DNA of 64,000 bases from contig CM043966.1 in NCBI GenBank assembly GCA_014529385.2, positions 106,979,587 to 107,043,586 of the forward strand, in the 5' to 3' direction. Source of the DNA: Adiantum capillus-veneris (lineage: Eukaryota > Streptophyta > Polypodiopsida > Polypodiales > Pteridaceae). Both the position numbers and the translations under genes were made by a program. Shown piece after piece: positions 40,021 through 50,257 of the stretch; the first letter of the stretch is position 1, and every line of letters begins with the position of its first letter. The notes under the pieces were generated by a model, which worked only from the letters and a program-made list of their open reading frames with translations, searched no databases and was not told where the DNA came from.

Positions 40021-43000
40021 TTTTCCAAGGCCCCCCCATATGTGCTACACCATGACAAATACTTAGTCGCCCTACCCCCTCCCCCCAACATTGTCGTGCA
40101 TGACACTACCATGTGTCATTCCTATAATGATGCACACTTCTCAATGACATGAATGAGAATTGCAAGTGCCACCATAATTAATATTTCATGACTAATAATG
40201 ATGATGATGTCTTTCCCAATATATAATGTTCCTATTTCTGTAGAGCCCAATGTTGTTTGACCTCTCTCCTCACCTGAGAGCTTGCATTTGCAATTTTGTT
40301 GTCTAATTGCTCATTCTTCTTCTTTTCCTACACCCTTTTATTTTCCACAAATAATTCAGGTTTTCATGGCTTGACGAAGCAGACAACTCTAGGAAGGTAT
40401 ACCCGCAAGATAGTCAGCCTTCATCTTCATGTGATGTAGGCAAAACCTTGCCCAATTTATGGGCAACTATGTGGAGTCAAAGGTACGAGTGGAATTGAAG
40501 CGTACTACTTGAGATTTGCAAACTCCAAAGGCATATATCCCTAGCTATCCCTATGCTACCTTTTTAGAGAGTTGTGCGCCAGATGTGTGAGAGAGTGAAC
40601 CTGAATTTTCAATGGGTCAGAAGTGCGATGGGTTGCCTTTATGAGGCAACCAAATAATTTTTGATCAAGCTATTCCAATATAGCTACATCCTTGGAGTGC
40701 ATGCCATAGAGTGACTCTGACGCCCTGGGGTATCAGTTCCCTTAGGTTGTTATGCTTCAAGTACTACAAGGCGCTTGCACCAGTCCATCTATTTGATAAG
40801 AGAATGGATAGAACTTTGACAATTTCGTTGATGAACAAAGTCAAGGTGAAGGATGTGAGCACCACCCAACACATATAACACACATATGAATGTAGAATGT
40901 GTCTAAGAATAGGTGGAGAAAGAGGAAGCGGTCTTGGCCAAGTCAAATGACTTGAAAATGTTAATGGCTATTGGTGAAGCAAGCAAACAAACTGTGCTTT
41001 TCTTGGTTCACAGTTTCAACGTTGCACTTTTTGCTTGGGGACAGATTTTCTATTTTGCCTTTGTCCCTCATGAGATAACTGAACATTGAGCCAAGAATTG
41101 CTACCTTGCAAACTTTGTGCATGGGTTTCATGGAATGGTTGAAGGTAGTTTTTTTAATTTGATTTTGCAAATTATATGCAACATGTCATCATCATCAGCT
41201 ATGTCCTATAGGTTTGTTCAAAACTTATGGTTGCTTGGGAAGCATTGACCTAGGATAATATATGGGAAGCATGCTAATTCTAAGTTGTAAGGTGTATAAA
41301 CAAGACGATGGGCATTCTTGTGGATAAGAAGTTCTTGAAACTGCATAGCTTCTATTAGAGTGCATTCATGTCGAGGAGCGTAGAAGTGTAAGTGCACTCT
41401 TTTGGTTTTGCAATCCTTAAATGATTTCTATATATATTTACTTGGGGTAGGAGTTTTGTTCGCAGGCAAGGAACTTAGCAGATTATTCCAATTTCCAAGT
41501 TGAGGTATTCACAATGACGATGATCTTGTGGAGACACAACATGAAGGAGTCCCCGATGCATTTGTCCCACCATCACAACCACGGCCTCCACCTCAGAGGT
41601 ACGAAGCGGTGCCTCATGCAAGATATCAAGCAACTACAATTGCCTTTCCTCATCTCTTTTGTCAATCCACCTCTAGCCTTTTTGTTATCGTTGATTTTAT
41701 AGAGGACTTCAAGCCCACTGCACAATCCTCTCCTCAACTCTAGCCCATCATCCAACACCCAGAGTGTCTCCTGAGCATGACCCATCACACTCGGTCCCTC
41801 ATGCTGCCAAGGCTACTGATTCACCTGCTCTCTCACCTTCCATCCCTACCAACTCTCAATCTATTCCTCCCATAGCAAGCCTTTACATTCAAGTCATGAT
41901 AATCAAGCTCGGGAGGTACCACCCGCACTATTGCAAATGAGAGTTGCAAATCAATGTATTGAATTGGACAATGCAATGTACATTATCATATACACAATGT
42001 AAAGACAAGTCGAGTCAAATTCAAAAAAATATTTGTGCTCAAATTTTGTTGCAAGAAAAATTGTATTTCATTTTCATATGAATAACGATTACAAATGTTC
42101 TATCTACATCTTCGTTTTTAGAATTGGGCTTTAGAATATCATGATGCTTTGTGTGAGTTGTCTTCTTCAATCAGGAGTTGCACTACACCAAAAACACTCA
42201 ATCATCATGTCATTTATCTTTGCACAGAGTATCTCCTTCTCATTTCTCTAAGGGACACATACGACAGTTAATCCAATATTAAGATTAAACCAAAAAAAAA
42301 AAAAAATGACAAACAAGGAAGTAGTAGATGCAAAACATGCTACCTTTTGCATGTTGCATTGGAAAAGAAATTTTGAAAGCCACTTGAGGTCAACCTCATT
42401 CTCCAAGTCCTCACACACCTATTGTAGTTTCACATTGCCTCGAATGCTAAGAATGGTCAGCAATTTATGTCCACATCACACCTCAAGCATCCTCAAAGGA
42501 TTATTCATGTCATCATGTAAATCATGATCAATAGCTACCAGATGACCATTCACTTGATGCCACCTTATGTTGTGGAAGCAAGCTATAGAAGTGCTAAGAA
42601 GCTATCATGCATTCACACAAAAAAGATTTATTATCTACCTTGCACAAGATATCGTTAAAATCATGGACATCCCAAGAATCATCCAAAAAATCGAGGCATT
42701 TCTTTGACTTGTAGATTAGCATCATTGCAGTCTTCCTAAGCTCCTCATCATGTAATAAGTCGATGAACACATGCATGAGCATGAAGATTGAAACACGTAC
42801 CACCCTACTTGCAATGTCTGGTCTTAAGCACTTTTGTGTTTCTTGATGAAGCTTTATTATGAAACACTCGGAGGCTTCAAAGGTAGGGATTGGTCACTAT
42901 GGACTCTCTTTTGGAGGAAACGAGAGATATTGTAGAGTGCCAAATCCAAGCACAACATTCTAAGGCCATTTTAAAACTGGTATACAAAAAAAACCCTTTC

Positions 43001-43358
43001 ATCACGCGCTCTTCTAGCATGAGTGTTATAGAGTAGCTCGCCCACCAATGCATGGAATGCATCAAAAATGTCTTTAATGCAATCCACCGGCTACCATTCT
43101 TCTTTGTACGAGGGATAGATATTTGCAACAAACAAGTTATACACAAGTTAACAAGTGATCAAAAAAATCTTTAGTGGAGGTCAGAAAACACACAATTTGT
43201 TTCGTTAGTTGGAAACCCTATCGATGTTGCTCTCAAACATAGCTTTGACTGCATATATGTTTGTTCAATGAGTGCCCCTTTTTTATTATTTTTCCCATTT
43301 GTGACAAGCTGAATTCTTTTATCCTACCTTTGTAACTCTTCAAAAAACAGATTTTGTG
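40021..43358. other. 3.3 kb with no confident gene
   Basis: No confident coding region. At 41,528-41,743 a + strand frame reads a Pro-rich peptide ('AFVPPSQPRPPPQRYEAVPH') that could be a fragment of a transposon or host exon. It is unsupported by neighbours. Minus-strand open pieces at 42,594-42,803 and 42,877-43,146 match nothing I know. Confidence 0.4.
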
Positions 43359-46300
43359 TGCTTTCTTGTCTGCTGAAGAACCCAACTTCTAGTGCTAGTG
43401 ACAGTGGAAAGCCAACGGCCATTGTCCAAATTGAAGCTATTGAGCATTTCCACTCAATACTTGCAAATGGTCATCAAGGTCTGTTCTTCATTAGCGCTTC
43501 TTATATGATGTTAAGATGCACAACACAAAGGAGAGAGGGGGTGTGTTTAGTAGTGTCATTAAGCACAAAGAGCATGTCGTCAAATGTGAGCAGAAAGGTA
43601 ATTTGAACGCAAGTGGATGGGAACGAAAAAGAATACAATGAAATCTTTCATATAAAAAAAGTGCACACAATTGCATTGAGTGTGAATTATGCCACATTGC
43701 AGACAAGAGAGAGATATTCTAGCTAATCGCAACGTATAGTAATATTAAAACATGGAAACAACTAAGAATTATTTTTTGAAATGCAAAAATTTGACATAAA
43801 AATAAGGAAAATCAAGCTACTGTTATCGTAGCCTGCCATCCATTGGTCACACAACATTCTCCCTTTGGCACTAAAAGGACCAAATTTGAGTCCAAAATTT
43901 TCCTAATAGGTGCCACATGTGGTCATTAGCATGGTCAACAAGCTACTTTTCCTAAAGAAGCTATGGACAGTGTGAGAAAGGCACCCCAAGTGTGATGCTA
44001 GCTAGCAACACAAATCTGATGATTGATGACTCTAGATACAAGTCACTCAAAAACAACTATGAGCAGTTACAAAGGTAGGATAAAAGAATTTTGATTGTCA
44101 CAAATGAGAAAAACAATCAAAGAGGTGCTTTCTTGTATCCAGAACAAACCAAATTCCAGTGGTAATGATGGTGGAAAGCCAACGAGCACTGTCCAAATTG
44201 AAGCTGCTGAATATTTCCACTCAATACTTGTAGATGGTCATCAAGGTTTGTTCTACATTAGTGCTTCTTCTACGATGTTAAGGTGCACAACACAAAGGAG
44301 AGAGAGAGAGTGTTTAGTAGTGTCATCGAGCGTAAAGAGCATGTAGTTAGATGTGAGCAGACAAGTAAGTTGAGCGCAAGTGGATGGGAACGAGCAAGAA
44401 TACAATGCAATCTCTCATATCAAAAAGTGTGCACAACTGTATTGAGTGTGAGTTATGCCACATTTTTCTTGTATTTGATGCTGACAAGAGAGATATATTC
44501 GAGCAAATCACAATGTATATTATGATTAAAATCTGGAAACAATCAAGAATTATTTTTTGAAAATCAAAAAATTTGACATAAAAATAAGGAAAATCAAACC
44601 ACCATTATGGTAGCCTGCCATCCATTGATCACACAGCATTCTTTCTCTAGCGCTAAAAGGACCAAATTTGAGTCCAAAATTTTCCTAATGGGTGTCACAT
44701 GTGCTCAATAGCATGGTCAACGTGCCACTCTTCCTTAAGAAGCTATGAACAATGTGAGAAAGGACCCCAAGTGTGATGCTAGCAACACAATTCTGATGAT
44801 CGATGACTCTAGATACAAGTCACTCAAAAAAAACACTATGAGCAGTTAAAAAGGTAGGATAAAAGAATTTTGATTGTCACAAACGAGAAAAATAATCAAA
44901 GAGGTGCTTTCTTGTATGCAAAAGAACCCAACTTCCAGTGGTAATGATTGTGGAAAGGCAGCGACCATTGTCCAAATTGAAGCTGCTGAATATTTCCACT
45001 CAATACTTGCAAATGGTCATCAAGGTTTGTTCTACATTAATGCTTCTTCTATGGTGTTAAGATGCACAACACAAAGGAGAGAGGGAGAGTGTTTGGTAGT
45101 GTCACTTAGCACAAAGAGCATGTAGTCAACTATGAGCAGACAAGTAAGTTGAGTGCAAGTGAATGGAAATGAGCAAGAATACAATGCAATCTCTCAAATC
45201 AAAAAAGTGCGCACAACTGCATTGAGTGTGAGTTATGCCACATTTTTCTTGCATTTGATGCTAACAAGAGAGAGATATTCGAGCAAATTGCAATGTATAT
45301 TATTATTGAAATATGGAAACAACTAAGGATTATTTTTTGAAAATGCAAAAAATTGACATAAAAATAAGGAAAATCAAACTACCATTATGGTACCCGTCAT
45401 CCATTGGTCACACAACATTCTCTCTCTAGCACTAAAAGGACCAAATTTGAGTCTAAAATTTTCCTAATGGGTGCCACATGTGCTCATTAGCATGGTCAAC
45501 AAGCCACTTTTCCTAAAGAATCTATGAACATTGTGAGAAAGTCACCCCAAGTGTGATGCTACCAACAGAGTTCTGATGATCAGTGACTCTAGATACAAGT
45601 CATTCAAAAACAACTATGAGAAGTTTTACAAAGATAGGATAAAAGAATTTTTATTGTCACAAACAAGAAAAAAAATCAAAGAGGTGCTTTCTTGTATGTA
45701 GAAGAACCCAACTTCCAATGGTAATGAGGGTGGAAAGCCAACGACCATTCTCCAAATTGAAGTTGTTGAATATTTCCACTCAATACTTGCAAATGGTCAT
45801 GAAGGTGTATTCTACATTAGTGCTTCTTCTACGGTGTTAAGATGCATAACAGAGAGGAGAGAGGGGGAGTGTTTATTAGTGTGACTTAGCACAAAGAGCA
45901 TGTAGTCAACTGTGAGCAGACAAGTAAGTTGAGCGGAAGTGGATGGGAACGAGCAAGAATACGATGAACTCTCTCATATCAAAAAAGTGCGCACAACTGC
46001 ATTGAGTGTGAGTTATGCCACATTTTTCTTGTATTCAATGCTGACAAGAGAGAGAGATTCAAGAAAATCACAATGTACATTATTATTAAAATAGGAAAAC
46101 AACTAAAAGTTATTTTTTGAAAATGCAAAAATTTGACATAAAAATAAGGAATATCGAGCTACCGTTATGGTATCCCGTCATCCATTGGTCACACAACATT
46201 CTCTCTCTAGCACTAAAAGGACCAAATTTGAGTCCAAAATGTTTCTAATGGGTACCACATGTGCTCAATAGCATGGTCAACAAGCCACTTTTCCTAAAGA

Positions 46301-46402
46301 AGCTATGGATAGTGTGGGAAAGGCACCCCAAGTGTGATGCTAGCAACACAATTCTGATGATCGATGACTCTAGATACAAGTCACTCAAAAACAACTATGA
46401 GG
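43359..46402. repeat. four tandem units of about 780 bp
   Basis: The word TGCTTTCTTGT recurs at 43,359, 44,126, 44,905 and 45,685 (spacing 767, 779 and 780 bp). Each unit repeats GTCCAAATTGAAGCT, TTTCCACTCAATACTTG, GATGTTAAGATGCACAACAC-like and ATTTGACATAAAAATAAGGA words, and ends with a copy of an FCP1-phosphatase-like exon (about 43,929-44,076, 44,710-44,852, 45,490-45,633, 46,269-46,402). The array breaks off at about 46,402, where the last unit continues into unique sequence. Unit edges are set by homology and are approximate. Confidence 0.93.
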
Positions 46403-46554
46403 ATTATCTTGCAATTAGAACATACAAACCTTTGGTGGTAGTGAATGATTATCCTTTATGCTTGGTGGGTTTCATTTTGCTCTGGTTGCTTGGATGGATA
46501 TGCAACTTATACCCAACAACATACACTCACAATAGAACCCAATCTTTGACATAG
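46261..46554 (+). pseudogene. FCP1/NIF-type HAD phosphatase fragment
   Basis: The frame reads 'KPLFLKKLWIVWERHPKCDA' then 'SNTILMIDDSRYKSLKNNY'. This matches the C-terminal half of FCP1-like (NLI-interacting factor) phosphatase domains, where K-P-L-x-L-K-x-L then N-T-x-L-I-D-D-S-x-x-K forms the last HAD motif with its two acidic residues. Family members dephosphorylate Ser/Thr, classically on the RNA polymerase II tail. The D-x-D-x-T nucleophile half is absent nearby, so this is a gene fragment. The same exon recurs, more decayed, in each upstream tandem unit. After residue 45 or so the sequence ('YEDYLAIRTYKPLVVVNDYP') departs from the family pattern I know. Confidence 0.7.
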
Positions 46555-46823
46555 AAGGTGATGCTTCTACAAATGGAGGTGTGGAGATCCCTACAAAATA
46601 CCAAAAATAGCACAACATAGCTCATGAACGACAAGCTTGCATACCTGCTAATCGTCCTTGCCCATAATCCAAGCTATATGCAAGAGGAGATAAACAGAGA
46701 GCAATAGAGACTAGGAAAACACGTGCAAGCGCACCTCCTATAGCGGAGTGCTACACTGGCACGACGTGAGATAAGAGAGGAGAAGGGAGAAGAACAACAC
46801 GGACACTGGGTGCAATCTCCCCC

Positions 46824-46866
46824 CGTGCAAGAGTGAGCATCTCCCTCTTGCACGTATTTATTTATA
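46824..46866 (-). promoter_or_regulatory. TATA-like box followed by a 10-bp-arm hairpin
   Basis: On the minus strand TATAAATA (46,859-46,866) is followed after four bases by CGTGCAAGAG...CTCTTGCACG, with perfect 10-bp arms (46,824-46,833 and 46,845-46,854) and an 11-base loop. Downstream on the same strand an open frame runs to 46,674. This could be an LTR or gene promoter, but no transcript or element can be shown. Confidence 0.3.
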
Positions 46867-47421
46867 AATTCTTCAATGCTCAAAAAAGAATACACATTGG
46901 CCAGACAGACTTAAATGGTCTTAGCTCATAAAGAGAATTTAAATAATAAAATTTCCATAAAGATGATATTCTTTTGCATAACCCTTAGCCTTTTCCACAT
47001 GTTCTCTGCACTAGATAATAAAATATCAATTCCATTACAGATGTTTCTAGGTGTGTTACTCTTATAGGTTTGATCCCCTTGATTTAAAAGAATATTGTAC
47101 TTCAGAATTTTGTAACATAAAACATACTATTTAATGTAAAACCACTTCTTGTGTACATGTCTTGGGTGTTGATGTCTAGTGTCCTCTTTTATGTTATGTA
47201 AGAGTTTTTATTATCCTAGCATGTTTTTTGAAATTGTGTTATATTGTGGTTCTAAAATTCTAGCAACATTTCAAAGTGTCAACTTTGGAATTCTAGAGTC
47301 AAACCCGCACAAAGGTTGTTGCTATAGAGTACAAAATTGGGTGATATAGGTTCTATCATAGTAGCAAATTGGGTACTATAGGTACTATAGGGTACCAAAT
47401 TAGGCTCTATAGAGTTTCAAT

Positions 47422-47709
47422 TTTGGTGCTATACTATTCATTTGGTATAGTAGACCTACAATTGGTATTGTATATTGTAAATGTTTCTTGTAAGGCTCAC
47501 TACCAATGGTATGTACAAAGCTTCAGTGATACCCTATACCCATTTTGGTACTATTTACTTCCAAATTTGGTGCTATACTATTCATTTGGTATAGCAGACC
47601 TACAATTGGTATTGTATATTGTAAACGTTTCTTGTAAGGCTCACTACCAATGGTATGTACAAAGCTTCAGTGATACCCTATACCCATTTTGGTACTATTT
47701 ACTTCCAAA
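47422..47709. repeat. 144-bp tandem duplication
   Basis: The segment beginning TTTGGTGCTATACTATTC occurs at 47,422 and 47,566, nearly identical over 144 bp. Because 144 is a multiple of three, a + strand frame (47,369-47,743) passes through both and repeats a 48-residue peptide. I regard that frame as incidental. Confidence 0.95.
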
Positions 47710-48107
47710 TTTGGTTCACTACCAAGGAGAGAGACCACTATAAAAAACCTTCATGCAGTATAACAAATTTTGGAGTAGCTTTATACAGTAGCTCCTGTAA
47801 AACATTGTATATTACCAAATTTGGCAATGTGCCAAATAGTTTAGGTATAAAAGACTTTGGAAACTCTATTGCCCAACAATTCATGTATAGTAGTTCATCT
47901 ACAATACCAAATTCGATATTGGTTAATATCAATTTTGGTATTGATCCTGAGAGTTAATGTACAACAATATCCAAAATTGAATAGAGGAAGTGAACAATAG
48001 ACTAGAATGCAGTAAATCATAAGGAGAGAAAGTTATATTCTAATTAGGAGAGAAAGCACACACTTGCCCACTTAGAGGTTCTAGGATTGTGTTCCACTAT
48101 CAACATC

Positions 48108-48890
48108 TTATGGAATGTTATTGAATGTGTTCTCATATATAACAGTAGGTAGCTTGGATTGATTCCAAACTCTAGGAATAGGATCCATCAAGAATTGTAT
48201 GGCCCTTACAAGATGTGAATAGATCATGATTAGAGATGTATGATCCAAAAGATTATGTGTACCAACTTTGCCTTTTCCTTGGCCACAGTTAAAGCCTTTA
48301 ACAACCTTTCCCCCTCTAAAAATCATATTATGCCAATTATCCTTTTGTGCTCTCACCATCATATGGTACAACTCTCTTATGCATTTGATAAGGTAGAAGT
48401 CATCTTTGGCCTCGGCTACTTTGATTACAAAGTTATTCCCAATGGATAACACTTCACATAACATTTCAAGGCTTCCTTCTTACATTAGTATGCTAGAAAC
48501 TTGACTCATTGGCATAGTATTTGAATTTCCATCAGCATGGTCTTTGTCCCTACCTGTATTTATAGACTCCAATAGTGGTTTGATGGAGACATATTTCCAT
48601 TCTTTTACGTGCATTCTATTTTTGCATCTTCTCCATAGTCCGCTCATAAATGGATCACAAAAGCAAGAAAGTGTTCTAAAGCATACAATGCATGTGTTGT
48701 CGTCTGAATACCCATCAACAAAATGAAATGAGTGAGAGCTTGCAATGTGCTCATAGTCCCATTTAAGATTATGATGCACATCATCTGCCCTGCTAAGCCA
48801 GAAGACTCTTTATAGGTTTACATTTGTAGGATTGTTCTCTTGACTAAAATGTTGCATTAAAAAAAAGTGACTACATCTGTCCCACACTTC
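48108..48890 (-). pseudogene. decayed ORF of an uncharacterised family with a Cys-rich motif
   Basis: One minus-strand frame runs from 48,779 to 48,108 (224 codons) with a single in-frame stop near 48,481. Extending upstream, another stop lies near 48,815 before 'VWDRCSHFFLMQHFSQ' (about 48,885). The centre reads 'SSHSFHFVDGYSDDNTCIVC', then 'LSCFCDPFMSGLWRRCKN' and 'HVKEWKYVSIKPL', a C-x-C-x-x-x-x-x-x-x-x-x-x-C cluster. The second half reads 'IGNNFVIKVAEAKDDFYLIK' and 'YSHLVRAIQFLMDPIP'. I recall similar, often repeated, unnamed proteins from seed-free plants, without known function. Possibly a transposon-linked domain; I assign no activity. Confidence 0.5.
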
Positions 48891-49538
48891 ATAGGCCCAA
48901 CATTTGGTTTCAATTCCTCAGGTGTTGAGGCTCTCTTGATAATTACCTCTACCCCATCATGCTCTCCAAAATTTCAACTTCGGATGTTGAGAAGTTATCC
49001 ATTATGCACAAGCCCATCATTTGATAGTACTTGGCTACAAAATAGTAAGGTTTATGTGCTTTCAACTATGAAGCACCATTTGACCACACCCAATGATGTT
49101 GCAAACAATATCCATGTTATTTTAACCACTTGTCATGAACCATGAAACAATGATGTACGAACAATGTATCATGTTGTTTGTCATCTGATATGTAAACCTG
49201 CTGCATTTCTTACATAGATGATGTGCACAAATATTGTGACCTAGGTAGATTAAAAGAATCTTTGAAATAGAGAATCTATATATGGAATACACAATAGCAA
49301 GTGTATGTCCCTTTCAACTTTTGAACAAAGTACATCTTCAATGCCTCAAAGAATCTAAGAAACACGTCCACCGTAGGATGAGTCCTCTTGAGTCTTTGGT
49401 ATAGCTCAACCTATGACATCAAACCAATAAGCCTTAGAAGATTTCAACTTCTTGCAGATGACAAAAATTCTTTTATGTACAATAGTACCAACTTGAATTA
49501 AAATTGGGTACTATCTCTTAGTAGAGAGTACCAAAAAT

Positions 49539-49590
49539 GGTACTCCATAGCCACCTTTGGTACTCCATAGACACCTTTGGTACTCTACCA
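49539..49590. repeat. 20-bp short tandem repeat
   Basis: TGGTACTCCATAG.CACCTT occurs twice in tandem (49,539 and 49,559) and begins a third time as TGGTACTCTACC. Confidence 0.85.
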
Positions 49591-49707
49591 AACTCCAAAG
49601 GAAAAAACTTCCAAAAATGTACTACTGAGTAGCAAAAATTATTCATATTTATCTTCTTTGGTACAATATGGAACCAAGACATAGCAATACACAAATATCC
49701 AATTGGG

Positions 49708-50257
49708 CAACAACTTTGGTATTGCACATGGCTTTGGTTGTATATAGAATAACTTTGATACTAAATAGAAATGTCTCAGTACTCAGTCTACAAAATTTTG
49801 TAAGGCGTTTCATACAACTACTACCATATCATAGAGTACCAAATTTGGCATTGTCTCCACCAAATCATCCTTAAAGAATGTACCAAACAATTACAACTAG
49901 AAAGAGTACTTATTACATGAGAGTCATCGAGTAGAGGCTTTGGTGATGAGCAAGAAGGAAACTCGATACTATATATAGGCTTTGGTACTCTATAGATGGA
50001 ATTTGGAACCACTGGTATTTATTCAATTGAACAACAAATTTGGTATTGCACAAGGCTTTGGTTGTATATAAAATAACTTTGGTACTAAATAGAAATGTCT
50101 CGGTATTCAGTATAGAAGTTTTGTAAGGAGCTGTATACACCTACTACCATATAATAGAGTACCAAATTTGGCATTTTCTCCACCAAACTATCCTTAAAGA
50201 ATGTAGCAAACAATTACAAATGCAAAGAGTAGTTATTACTTGAGAGTCATCGAGTAG
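49708..50257. repeat. 324-bp direct repeat pair
   Basis: Copy A (49,708-49,934) and copy B (50,032-50,257) share CTTTGGTTGTATATA, AATAGAAATGTCTC, AGAGTACCAAATTTGGCATT, CATCCTTAAAGAATGTA-like and GAGAGTCATCGAGTAG in the same order. The sequence between (49,935-50,031) is not shared. Both lie in the ACCAAA-rich zone. Confidence 0.92.

Noticed and set aside
43359-46402. Possible CRISPR-like array
   Set aside because: The repeats are about 780 bp long without unique short spacers and contain eukaryotic gene fragments; it is a tandem duplication.
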